The translations under genes were made by a program, and so were the position numbers. Shown here in pieces: positions 32,912 through 44,555 of a DNA stretch of 64,000 nt. Location of the stretch: assembly GCF_030272615.1 (NCBI RefSeq), contig NC_081406.1:235459922-235523921 (forward strand), written 5' to 3'. The notes beneath the pieces were generated by a model. It saw nothing but the letters and a program-made list of their open reading frames with translations, had not been told where the DNA came from and made no database searches. Source of the stretch: Cryptomeria japonica (taxonomy: Eukaryota; Streptophyta; Pinopsida; Cupressales; Cupressaceae). Within the stretch, counting starts at the first letter, position 1. Every line of letters begins with the position of its first letter.

Positions 32912-35900
32912 CTATATGTACTTGAAAATATTCGAATAAACACCATTCAAAAATGCCAAATAAGTATCCCAGTCGGTCTTTAAAGTTCCCAAGATTGATA
33001 CAAACCCGTTCTGAATGTAAGTGTGCAATTCTTCTTCTGTTAGGGTTGCTGGTGTGGGCATATTAATTTGATCCATACATTCCCGCTTATGAAGCAACCA
33101 AACCTCTTAATTCTCTAGCCTGCCATATCAACTTGTCCTTTTCCTTCTCCAAGACTAAAATTTCTAGCTATAAAAGAAAAATTTGACCATTAATAGAGCT
33201 AGTCAAAGACTTAGTACCATCAAAACTGACTACCTATTGTTCCAACTTGTCCTTATCCACCTTAATTTTATTATCCAAGTTTGTTGTTAGTTTGGTTGTG
33301 TTAGTGCAAGACCATTATATATGACTACATTGATGAAGTTCTCCATCAATCCTTGTAATTTTTTCTGTCAGCTTAGCTTTGTCTGATGTGATCATATAAT
33401 CACAAGTGACCTTCCTATTTTTCATTATATCTTTCCACCAACTACCAGTTTGACACTTGTTGAAGAGTTTTGTACTCTTTTGCAATGTGCTCAGTTAAAC
33501 CTTTCAACTTACTGGAGGGACTTGCAACCTAATCTATCTTGCATTCCGGTGCAAGCTGCTACAAACTTGGAATTGCTTGCTCAATAACTTGCTTATCCTT
33601 CAATGAGGGTCCAACATATGGTGAAGGTGTTGGTACCCTTCAGTTTGTTCAACCCATCCTTTCTTCTCTTCCTTCTGTTTGAATTTATCCTTTACCTTCT
33701 CCTCAGCACTGGTGGCTTCACCACTTGCTGCAGTTATTTCTATTGCCTCTACCTCATGTATTTCAAATGAATCAACATTAATTACCAAAGGAAAATTGTC
33801 CTCAATATTATCTATCAATTTATTAATCTCTACATCATGTACATGTGTTACTACTGAAGGAATGTCTTCAGTTATTTTCTATTCCAAAACCTATGGATCT
33901 TCACCCAATATGCCTTTACCCTTAGCATCAACAAGGATGTCTAGAATGTCAGACTTATGAGGTGTATCCGGTGATGTAAAGAAACTCGATTTATCAAAAA
34001 AGAATTTAACCCATGCCTCGTGGCTTTCCTTGACTATTTCATTCACTCTACCCACCATAAGACTTATATGTCGGTGTCTACTCTGGAAAATTATTTTGTT
34101 AGAAAAATCAAGCCACTGTTGCATCTCATCTGCAGTGATAGCACCACAAATAGTCAACAATTCCTGAACCTTTATATGTTTATCTTCCAAAATAGTAGAT
34201 AACCTCCTAGACTCTAACATTGTATAAATCTGTTGATATTTGCTTCTCAATCTCAAGTAAAGATTTCTTATATATATCTACGTATAACAAAAATACTTCT
34301 CCTGTCTCCTTTTGTTCTTAATCATCGATATCAACATAATAATGTTGTATATTACTCAAAAATACCATCCTTTACAATTTTATCAATTAATTAAGCAATA
34401 GAAAGAGGACCAATAACCTTAATACTTTTGCCAGATTCAAGAGTTGTATCTAGATCTGATTTCTTCTTCTTACCGGGGGTGGGAGCAGACTCCTTGATTA
34501 GTTTTTTTTCTTAGTAGCCTTCCTCTCCTTCAAAATTTTATTTTGAGCTGTCAGAGGAGTGACTTGGTTTTCTGTAGCTTCCCTTCCTCAAGCTTCTTCC
34601 TCTGAATTCTCATATAGATCTTAGGAATCTTTCGAGGTTCTTCCTCAGTCTCAGAACCAGATGCAACAGGGGAAATGAACGTCTCTAGTTTCTTCCTCTT
34701 CATTATACCCTTGTTGATTCTTGCTTCTAGAGAAGTCTGCATAGCTGTCGAAGTAGATGTATCTGCTAAACCAATTATTTTCTTAATCTTAGAGGACATC
34801 TTCTGGATAGCTTGTCCAACCTTCTTTATTTGTCCTTCCCTTTTCTTCTTGCTGAAACCTATCTTCACTTCTGATTCTTTCTGTTTTGCAGTTCCAAAAG
34901 TGTTCTCCTTCTCATCAATCGGGGCATTTATAAGAATCTTGGCATAAAGGTCCAAGATCTGTGCATCAACCTCGTAGCCCATTTTAGTAACCCATATTTT
35001 TCTAGGATGCACTAACTCCATTAAATTTTTATCCCTTTTTTACCATGAAGCATATGTTGGTAGATTATTTATCAAGTATATTATTAGGAATCCTTTCCCA
35101 CTTCTTCATTACTTTATTAAATTCTTTGAAATAACCCCACATAATGGAGTATGTGTCTGGTCCCAAATTCCTCAAGAAATCCTTACTATGTTTTCCCACC
35201 CATATATCAAAGGCCCATTGCCTCTTGCTGGATCCTAGTATCTCATTTATAAAGAAAAGCATTAAACAAACAATGAGATTTCCATACCAGAATGTACCTT
35301 TCTTTTCTCCCTTAATCTTTCCCAAATTCAAAATCAATTCATTGCACATTCATTGACATAGATTACATTTCTTATTTTCTTTGACCATCTTGTGTGCATA
35401 GTAGATATATGAACTAGAAATAGAGTTCAACCAATTGGATTGAGTTACCTTGTATCTGATCACCATGCTTTCAAATTAAACATCTTTATCCCTGATGGTG
35501 CTGATTTGCATCGACCAGTTGTCAAAGGTGCATTGGTTAGCTTGTTCACTTCATTGTTCAGAACCTTCCTCTTGCTCGGTGTTTGTCCAACCTAGAGTAA
35601 ACCAGTGATAGCATGAATTGCCTCCTTGGTGATTTTGTAGGGTTGGTCAAGCCACATGAACTCACCATGGACTCGACTTAGCACGTATTGAATCATCTCA
35701 TCCTCGAACATGGGTATCTCTAGAATATCAGTGAAACCCTAATCCTTCAGAATTTGAAATTCTACTTTGATCAACCCATCCTTGTTCAAAAAAGTGGACA
35801 TGTACACCAACTTAATCTTCAATGATCCTAGATCCTCCAGAGTGTAGTGAATATAGGCTCTCACATCTTCAACATAGGGAACTCTATCAGGAACCCTAGA

Positions 35901-36030
35901 AAATGTGTTGATTGAGTCATTGACCTTTGCAATTCTGGTGCACTATTTGAATTTTGGATGTGGACAATCCTTAATATCCACAACAAAAGGGTAGCCACAT
36001 CTGCCAGAGCTGGAGAAAATTCAAAAGCTA
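32912..36030 (-). pseudogene. ORF2 of element C (non-pol second protein)
   Basis: No certain start; homology with ORF2 of A and B begins near 36000. Block 1 (35990-35600): VPYVEDVRAYIHY, then VLSRVHGEFMWLDQPYKIT and EAIHAITG. Block 2 is open at 35065-35349: KGTFWYGNLIVCLMLFFINE, then IPNNILDK. It is followed by MELVHPRKIWVTKMGYEV (34990-35021). A basic linker at 34551-34900 and two C-terminal open pieces (33891-34256; 33600-33818) precede a final piece ending at 32912 (TYIQNGFVSILGTLK). The best match is ORF2 of element B. Multiple frameshifts. Function unknown; no enzyme motif recognised. Confidence 0.65.
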
Positions 36031-36402
36031 TTTCAATTTCAAAAAAGTATCTTGAAAATAGATAAAATACCTCTCAACCTATGCCGGTGAAAACCCATAG
36101 GAGATCCGCTTTGAAATTGCTATAAAATGCTTTTAATCACCTTTGATCGCCTTAAACTTACTCTAGTTCACTCTGAGTGTTGCATAATGAAAATGAAGCA
36201 ACTTTTCTCTTTTATTCTAGGAAACCCTAATTTCTTATTGAAATTAATGCATGCCGACATATCATACTAGATTCAAAATCCATTATCTCAGTGTCAGTTA
36301 TCCTTTAGACTGACCTCTCAAAGATCTGAAACAAGCTTTCAGACCACTACCGGGGGTAATGCAAAATATGTCATTAATTTGCCTCCCCCTAAGGCTAATG
36401 TC

Positions 36403-38336
36403 TTAGTTACCAAATGAGTTTCCTGTTGGTGCAGGAATATTTTGCTCTGCTAGTTGAGTAACCGGGGAATTTTTCTCTGTCGATTGATCTTCAGACTTCC
36501 TAACCCATTGTTTAGCATGATCTTGTTGGATTTCATCAACCTTTTTCTTTCCCTTTTTATTGGATGTGTTATTCCTTCTTGGTGTATTCTTGCTTCTGTA
36601 ATATTTAGCAATATATCCTATTTTGTTACATGCATAGCAAGTAACATTTTTCTTTTGAATTGCCTCGTTGTATCCTTGATAATTCCTTGACCTACATTGA
36701 TTATCCATATGTCTAAACTTTCCACATGCATGGCATCTCACATTTGTTCTACAATCTTATGTCCTATGACCATACTTTTTACAATTTGAACACTGATGAG
36801 GAAGTGCATTATTATTTTGATTTGCTCCATTCTTGCATTGACTTTCTCTATGACCAAACTTATTGCAAACAAAGCATCAACCATTAAATTTATGTGCATT
36901 GGGTTGTCTTACCAATGATCTCTAATTCTATTTGTTTGGTGGATTCTCCTAATTTGTAGTACCAGAGCTTTCTCCATGCTCAAATCTAGGACATCTAGTG
37001 TCTCCAATGTCTCTTTGATCCTTCAATAATTCATCAAGCTTTGCAGAACTGACCCTAAACTTTTCTTTGTATTTATTTGCAGCATCCAGATCACTTCTTA
37101 GGACTGTCACCATTCTTTCCAACTCTTTCTCATTGTTCTGTGATTACACCAATTCAGTTCTCAACACATCATTCTCATGCACCAACCTAATGCATTCCTC
37201 ATATCTGTCTTTCAGAGACATAGCAAGATTTTCTTCATTCTTCTTCTGATCTTTGGTCTCCTTGGACATACTCATAGTTATGGCTTGCATTTCATTTTTC
37301 ATGACATCATTCTCTTGACCCAGCTTCTGACATAATTCCTTAAGGGAATTCTTCTCTTCATCATTCAAACTCTATAAGAGTTCCTTCCTTTTAGTTTGAG
37401 CAGATGATAATATCTTTGCTAGGGGTCCCACAGATACTGAGAGGGGGGGTGAATCAATATTTAACTGGTAATAAGAATTTCTTAAGTTAAAACATGCAGA
37501 ACATAATATAATAGTGTACTGCTATGCAAGAAATAATGCAATAAATAGAATCAAGAATATCCACACAAGATGTTAACGAGGAAACCCTGAGTGGGAAAAA
37601 CCTCGGTGGGATTTCTGACCCACAATATTCACTCACTAGCCAAAAAGAGAATATTACTTACAATAGGGGCTTGCACATGCAGGAAGGCCAACTGCCTAGA
37701 GCTCACTGCTCAATGGGAAGTCACACTGACTTACAATAAGGATTATACTAATCCAATGACTTGTACTACTTTACAATAGCATCTTCAATGCCAAATTTAG
37801 TACCGGTTCCTGCTCTGTTCTTTACATATACCCTTTGACCTATTTTTTGCACATTATGTCTACCTAATATTTTCCTAAATGCTTCCTCATCACTCCTAGA
37901 AATGTCTACAATGATCTCCTTTATATATAAGAATCATTTTACAATTTACCAAGTCGGCTTACAATAATAAACAAAATATTATATAACAAAAATCTTCTTG
38001 GCCTCTATGTCGGTATACTTGTTTTCTTCTATGCCGGTGTCGGTGTCCTGAGTGCCGATGTATAGTGTGATCTGCTGATTCCCGTGCACTATCTTTTATG
38101 TGTAATGCTTTGCCAGTATAATGTCTTGCCGGTGCCATAGGATTGCAAGGTTGCCATCAATGACAAAACCATCAATCACATACAATGTCTCATTGGAGTG
38201 TGCATATGCCAACAATCTCCAGTAGGGTAAGGATGAATTCCTTTGCATAATTCAACTCATCTTGCAGCTTCAAGTTCTTCAACCTTTCAACATCATAGTC
38301 TTCAAGTGCTACTTCAAGTTCCTTCTCTATACTCAT
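36403..38336 (-). pseudogene. gag: Gag-like coiled-coil/zinc-knuckle protein of element C, split by a solo LTR
   Basis: ATG at 38336 about 60 bases after the primer site; the N-terminus (LEVALEDYDVERLKNLKLQD) matches Gag of element B (DYDVEKLKNIKLEDD). At 38219 the frame is interrupted by a solo LTR and resumes at about 37416 with a heptad-rich coiled coil (37144-37368, KKNEENLAMSLKDR). Four zinc knuckles follow between about 36870 and 36590. The third and fourth lie in the open piece 36403-36741 (CHACGKFRHMDNQC; CYACNKIGYIAKYY, where the last His and Cys are degraded). The C-terminus is Lys/Gln/Pro-rich. The same architecture as in element B confirms both calls. Confidence 0.75.
37417..38214 (-). 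mobile_element. Solo LTR nested in Gag of element C
   Basis: On the - strand starts TGTTGGCATATGC at 38214 and ends near 37417 (CTCAGTATCTGTGGGACCCCTAGCA). Flanks are ATCTT (37412-37416) and ATCTC (38215-38219), a target-site duplication with one later change. No internal region is present, so the element recombined down to a single LTR. It matches the element B LTR (AACCTTGCAATCCTATGG, TTGTAAGCCGAC). Confidence 0.85.
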
Positions 38337-38396
38337 CTCCAAGGATTCTAGATTTAGGATCTTCCTCAAGCTGTTAGACTTATTCTGAGGCACCAG

Positions 38397-38408
38397 GATC
38401 TGATACCA
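38397..38408 (-). promoter_or_regulatory. Primer-binding site of element C
   Basis: TGGTATCAGATC on the - strand, two bases after the 5' LTR, complementary to initiator Met-tRNA except at the last positions. Same site as in element B. Confidence 0.85.
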
Positions 38409-38410
38409 AT

Positions 38411-39241
38411 TGTTGGGATCCAAGGACATTGAGAGGGGGGGTGAATCAATTTTCTGTCAGTTAGAATATTTTTAACCTTATTAAAAAATCCACTTATTAA
38501 CCAATATGCATAAAAGAAAGTAACACCAAGTAATAGCAATGCAACCACAAGAATCAACACCATAACATAGAGATTTATATGTGGAAAACCTCAAAGAGGA
38601 AAAACCACAGTGGGATTGGTGACTGACGATATCTATCCACTAGCCAACTAAATAAATATTACAAGAGGGCCCTGCACATATGTGAAATACTGAATTACAA
38701 ACAAAATCTTCTATAAATGTGCATCTGACATGTAGGATGAGTTCCAGTTAAAGCACTATCTGTACCAGTTTATACTATAACCTCCCTTACCAGTAACATA
38801 GATCACTCTTCAATCCTCTAGGAAAATACCCAAGATTGGCTCCATGTTTTTACATTCGCATTCTATCAATCAAGATCTCTCTCGCATAACATCACATAAC
38901 CTTTCGCATTTCTGTATATCCAAAATGACCTAACCGGACTAACTTTTATACCCATTTACATCTATAAACATCAATGCCTTATGTCGGCTTACAATCATCT
39001 TTCAAAATATAAGAGACATGTTGGCCCAAACAAAATATAAACATAAAACTATATGAACGTTGCTGCTTCCATATTTTCCAGATCAATCTCCTATGTCGTC
39101 CTTAGAATACCAGTTCCAAGTTTGTCATTTACATGCCTGTCGGTTCCCTGAATATTGGTTACCTTGATTGTCAGATCTTCCATGAAGTGTATTGCCATCA
39201 ATGACACCACCTATAGCCCGGATGAGTATCAATTACCAACA
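38411..39241 (-). mobile_element. 5' LTR of element C (831 bp)
   Basis: Starts TGTTGGTAATTGATAC at 39241 and ends GGATCCCAACA at 38411. It matches 31770-32658 throughout except for a deletion of about 58 bases near 38680, which accounts for the length difference. Both LTRs carry many independent substitutions, so the insertion is old. Confidence 0.85.
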
Positions 39242-39246
39242 CTTCT

Positions 39247-40002
39247 ATCCTAGTCAAAATCATTGTATTATGATTGGCATATTCAAAAATAAATTTTGCA
39301 TTCTTCATATAGGTGCATTGTTCATTTTTATTTGTTGCCTTAATCTTTCATTTTTTTAGGGTGCATCTCAAAATTTTGTCACGTCAATCATTTCTTAGCC
39401 ATCATTTAGGTTGCATTACAAATTTTGTTGGATTATTAATTTTCATTTTTTACGGTGTGCTTATCACCTAGTTTGCATTCAAATTTTGTTGCACTTTTCA
39501 TTTTACATGTTATCCATCATAGTCTATATGTTCATTTCATTATAGATTTTGTTACATAACCATTTTAGATTAATCCATTAAATCACTTTATGCATTCTCA
39601 AATCATCAGAAAAAATACCACAATAATACATCATACATATATATATATATATACGCATCATAAAATCTCAAAAAACATATGCATCCACATAGACAACTAT
39701 CCTGCATCCATCAAAGTGTCAGTGATATATCATAAACATATGCATGACTATCCATCTTGCATCCATTGAGATATTAGTAACACATCATAATTATAGGCAT
39801 ATGCAAGCATCCATCCTGCATCACAAATAGGTCAACACAATAAACCCATAATCATCATCAATACATCACATCATAAAATAATAAATAATGTCTATCATAA
39901 TGACCATAATGAAGTACATGCATGCATAAACTATTGCCAAATGATATATATATCTCAAAAAAATGAATATGATAGTCATGGTAAAATGGTCACCAAGAAG
40001 GG
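39247..40002. other. AT-rich spacer with a short TA microsatellite
   Basis: No gene. AT-rich with many short CATC/CATA stretches; a (TA)n run lies at about 39637-39653. The first part continues the sequence interrupted by element C. Confidence 0.6.
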
Positions 40003-40303
40003 TCAAAAATAATACATAAGTCTTATGGGGCTAGCTCTCCCCTCCTGTCTCCCTAGCTCCCTCCTCATCACCTCCTCCTCCTCTGGATCCCTCTGATCCC
40101 CCTATCCTAGGTGGTCTAAAACCCACCGATCCACATGTTTGTTGGCTTTGTGTGGGATGCTAGCTATGGGTCCTATGGGAGTATACACTCTTTGTGTATG
40201 ATGTTTCTCTCTGATCTGCTGGTACCACCCCATAGTATAACCCTTTGTAATAAGTAGCCTCAAGTCCTTCTCTCTCCACCCTCTCCCACTATTGCATCAT
40301 GTC
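40003..40303 (-). pseudogene. Single C-terminal segment of the PMD-like gene
   Basis: On the - strand, directly continuing the frame of the leftmost array unit: LEATYYKGLYYGVVPADQRE, then a basic/acidic tail (GDQRDPEEEEVMRRELG) ending at TGA 40003-40005. It exists once, outside the six-fold array. It contains one or two in-frame stops of the TAG type. Its position shows the array was built by amplifying the upstream part of a gene whose 3' end stayed single. Confidence 0.6.
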
Positions 40304-42413
40304 AGAGTACCTATGTCCTAGCCTTGTGGGAACCAATATCTATCATGTTGGATCCCTCTTCCCCTATAAGTGACCAACGTATACCTCTACTCTCTACACC
40401 CTCACTAGTTGCCTCTCCAATGACTCATCCCACTATTGTAAAATTCTCTACAGCTGAACTATAGCAGTCTCGATCCTCACCTCCTCCAGTATTCTCTCTG
40501 CCTCCTCTCCTTTCCTCCGTAGGTCATCTACCTCTATCCTAGCCATTTTTAGGCTCTTTGTCAAATCACTAATCTCCCATTGTAGCCTCTCTACCTTTGC
40601 TTATAGACTCTCCCTCCTCTCCTTCTCTACCTATATATCATCCACAAACAAGTGTAACCTCTATCTCATCGCATCCCTCTCCTGCAGGACCCTACCAAAA
40701 TATTCTCGGGGTACTCCCCCTCTGAGGTTGACTCCCACACCCTATTCCTATATATCTAGAATATCCATAGGCACTACCTCATCCTCTCCACCCTCTCCCC
40801 CCTATCTTCCTGCCCTATCACTCCTGTTGCCACCTGGACCTGTGTTGGAATGGCCACCTCTGACACTCTCCCTCGTATCACTAACCCCCTCCTCTACCTC
40901 ACTACACCCCTACCTCCTCCTCCCCTTTGACTATCTTGTCTATTGTCAGTTGTAACTCATCATCCTCTAATACTCCAAGAATAGTCAGATGCACTAGTAG
41001 GTACACCTCCCACCAACTATTGTATCCTCTCATCATCCTTGGATCCTCCCTTGCATTCCTTTGCTCATCCCAAACTACATAGGTTGTCATCTGAAAGTTG
41101 TTACTCCCCTCCAGTGGACTCTCCATCTAATCCCATCTCCCCACCTCCCGAGTAGTCTGAGGATATAATAGTATGTCTTCTACTATATCATGTATCTAGC
41201 CAAACTACCGAGCCACCCTATATGGTGCATAGTACTCCATCACATATATGGACCATCTAAAAAGACACATCTCTATGTCTGCCCAATGCAGCTGTCAGTC
41301 TCCCCTCCATCTCTCACTATCCAAAAATGGCCTCCATGTAAACTCCATGAGATCATAAAAAATGTGGTGCCAAAACTAGATAGCCTATCTATATATAATG
41401 CAGAAGGCCCTTGTATTTGTCAATTTAGGGTCATCGGGCTCACCTGTCCTATACCCCAAGTGGTCATGTCACTACAATATGCTCCCACACCCATACATGT
41501 AGTAAGGTATAAATCCCTACGGATAGATTATCATAATCTCTGTATACAACAAGATGCATATCATGATATGGCTGAGCAAGTATCATTGTTCCCAAGGAAT
41601 ACTCCACGTAATCCTATACCATATAATATACACAATGGCTCCATCTGATATGAAATCCATGCACTCCCAGATCAGGCATTACTTGTCCACTCAAAAACCC
41701 ATAGATGACAAGAAGTAGGTGAGGAATGTATGGGATCTCCATTGCTCTCCCTAGGTGCAACTAGCTCATGTCCATCATAGGCAGTGCATCATACTTACTA
41801 ATCTCTAAAAGATAGAAGTCAGTCGCATCGATTCGGTACTTAGGAATCATGCTGCAAATAGGGATATTCAAGATCCTCCATACATCTAAAAGTGTCATTG
41901 TGGCCTCTCCTATGGGTAGATGGAAGGTACAAGTCCTACTATCCCACCTCTCTATGAGTCCAATAATCATGGCACTGTGTGCTCTGATCCTTGACCATTG
42001 ACCAACAAAATGCAATCCTACAATGACCAATATCTCTAGCTTGTCTGCCCTTAGCTGCCTATAAATCTCATGGTCGTCGGCCAATGCTCTCTCAATGCCA
42101 ATGGCCCTAAATCAGCCTGCATTCATGTAAACCACTTCATTATCCCATATCATTCTTAGCACTCACTTTATTCTATTCTAGAGACATTCATGATCCCCCC
42201 TAAGCCATTTCCCATAGCCATACTCATCAAAATTCTTTATTTTCTCCCCCTCCCTAGCACTCGCGCTGTTTCATCTATCAGTCGCGTGAAAATCATTGTG
42301 CTCACACTATACCACAATCATATGCATTGAACCCACATAATTTGGGACCATAACCCCGATTGACGTGGGCGCTCATGTCCCAGGCCCCCTTTAATTCCCC
42401 CAAACCATACCCT
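40304..42413 (-). pseudogene. PMD-like array unit 1 (3'-most for the gene)
   Basis: PMD segment at 41761-42084 open: HEIYRQLRADKLEILVIVGL, HLPIGEATMTLLDVWRILNIPI, DATDFYLLEISKYDALPM. The HLP-GE--TLLDV signature is that of the plant mobile domain, found in MAIN-like host proteins and in plant transposons. The SWWEV block is open at 40902-41126. The coiled coil is near 40430-40660. The CAG-to-TAG type stop in the VQL-RILQ segment is present. This unit alone runs on into the unique C-terminus at 40003-40303. It is the shortest unit (small deletion). Confidence 0.7.
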
Positions 42414-44555
42414 AAAACTACCTCTATCCTAGCCTTGTGGGGACCAATATCTATCATGTTGGATCCCTCTCCCCCCGTAGGTGACCAACATATAACTCTA
42501 CTCTCTACACCCTCACTAGTAGCCTCTCCAAGTCCTCATCCCACTATAGTAAAATTCTCTATAGCTGAACTATAGCAGTCTCGATCCTCACCTCCTCCAG
42601 TATTCTCTCTACCTCCTCTCCTTCCCTCTGTAGGTCATCTACCTCTATCTTGGCCATTTTTAGTCTCTCTATCAAATCACTAATCTCCCGTTGTAGCCTC
42701 TCTACCTTTGCCTGTAGACTCTCCCTCCTCTCCTTCTCTACCTATATATCATCATCAAGCGAGTGAAACCTCTATCTGGCCGCATCCCTCACCTACAGGA
42801 CGCTGCTAAAATATTCTCGGTGTACTCCCCCTCTGACCTTGACTACCACACCCTATTCCTATATATCTATAATATCCAGAGGCATTGCCTCATCCTCTCC
42901 ACCCTCTCCCCCCTATCTTCCTGTCCTATCATTCATGTTGCCACCTCAACCTATGTTGGCATGGCCACCTCTGATGCTCTCCCTCATATCACAACCCCGT
43001 CCTCTACCTCACTACACCCCTACCTCCTCCTATGAAAACCTTATCTGCAGGAGTATTGTCCTCCCCTCTGACTATCTTGTCTGTTGTTGGTTGTAACTTG
43101 TCATCCACTAATACTCCAGGAATGGTCAGATGCACTGGTAGGTGCACCTCCCACCAACTCTTGTATCCTCCTATCATCCTTGGATCCTCCCCTGCACCCC
43201 TCTGCTCATCCCAGACTAGATAGGTTGTCATCTGAAAGTTGTTACTCCATTCCAGTGGACTCTCCATCTAATCCCATCTCCCCACCTCCTGAGTAGTCTG
43301 AGGATATAATAGTATGTCTCCTACTATATCTTGTATCTAGCCAAACTACTGAGCCAGCCTATATGGTGCATAGTACTCCATCACATATATGGACCGTCTA
43401 AAAAGACACATCTCTATGCCTACCCAATGTAGCTGTTACTCTCCCCTCCATCTCTCACTATCCAAAAATGGCCTCCATGTAAACTCCATGAGATCATAAA
43501 AAATGTGGTGCCAAAACTAGATAGCCTATCTATGTATAATGCAGAAGGCCCTTGTATTTGTAAATGTAGGGTCATCAGGCTCACTTGTCCTATACATCGA
43601 GTGGTCATGTCACTATAATACGCTCCCACACCCATACATGTAGTAAGGTATAAATCCCTGCAGATAGACTAGCATAATCCTTGTATACAACAAGATGCAT
43701 ATCATGATATAGCTGAGCAAGTATCATTGCTCCCTAGGCATACTCCATGTAGTCCTATACCATATAATATACACAGCGGCTCCATCTGATATGAAATCCA
43801 TGCACTCCCAAATCAGGCATTACTTCTCCGCTAAAAAACCCACAGATCACAAGAAGTAGGCGAGGAATGTGTGGGATCTCCATCGCTCTCCCTAGGTGCA
43901 ACTAGCTCATGTCCATCATAGGCAGTGCCTCATACTTACTAATCTCTCAAAGATAGAAGTCTATTGCATCGATTTGATACTCAAGAATCACACTGCGAAT
44001 AGGGATATTCAAGATCCTCCATACATCCAAAAGTGTCATTGTGGCCTCTCCTATGGGCAGATGGAAGTTACAAGTCCTACTATCCCACCTCTCTACTAGT
44101 GCAATCATCATGACATTGTGTGCTCTAATCCTTGGCCATTGACCGACAAAATGCAATCCTATAGTGACCAGTATCTCTAGCTTATCCTCCCTTAGTGGCC
44201 TATAAATCTCATGGTCATTGGCCAGTGCTATCTCAATGCCAATGGCCCTAAATCCACCTGCATTCATGTAAACCACTTCATTATTCTATATCATTCTTAG
44301 CCCTCCCTTTATTCTATTCTCGAGGCATTCATGATCCCCTCTAAGCCATTTCCCATAGCCATACTCATCAAAATTCTTTATTTTCTCCCCCTCCCTAGCA
44401 CTTGCACTATTTCATCTATCACTCGTGTGAAAATAATTGCCCTCACACTGTACCACAATCATATGCATTGAACCTACCTAATTTGGGAACCTAACCCCGA
44501 TCGACATGGGCACTCATGTCGCGGGCCCCCTTTAATCCCCCCAAACCATACCCTA
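42414..44555 (-). pseudogene. PMD-like array unit 2
   Basis: PMD segment 43947-44276 open from VYMNAGGFRAIGIEIALAND through HLPIGEATMTLLDVWRILNI; middle piece 43420-43635 (GPSALYIDRLSSFGTTFFMI); SWWEV block 43004-43267. Coiled-coil region 42550-42760. Stops between the open pieces make it a pseudogene. Confidence 0.7.

Larger units (their letters stand above)
31770..39241 (-). mobile_element. Element C: full-length pol-less LTR retrotransposon with CTTCT target-site duplication
   Basis: Reading on the - strand: 5' LTR 39241-38411, primer-binding site 38408-38397, Gag 38336-36403 (split by a solo LTR), ORF2 about 36030-32912, polypurine tract 32672-32659, 3' LTR 32658-31770. The five bases outside each end are identical: CTTCT at 31765-31769 and at 39242-39246. 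That proves a single integration event of the whole unit. The interior, about 5 kb after removing the nested LTR, has no protease, RT or integrase motif. This is the clearest demonstration that the Gag+ORF2 layout is the complete element and not a fragment. Confidence 0.9.
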
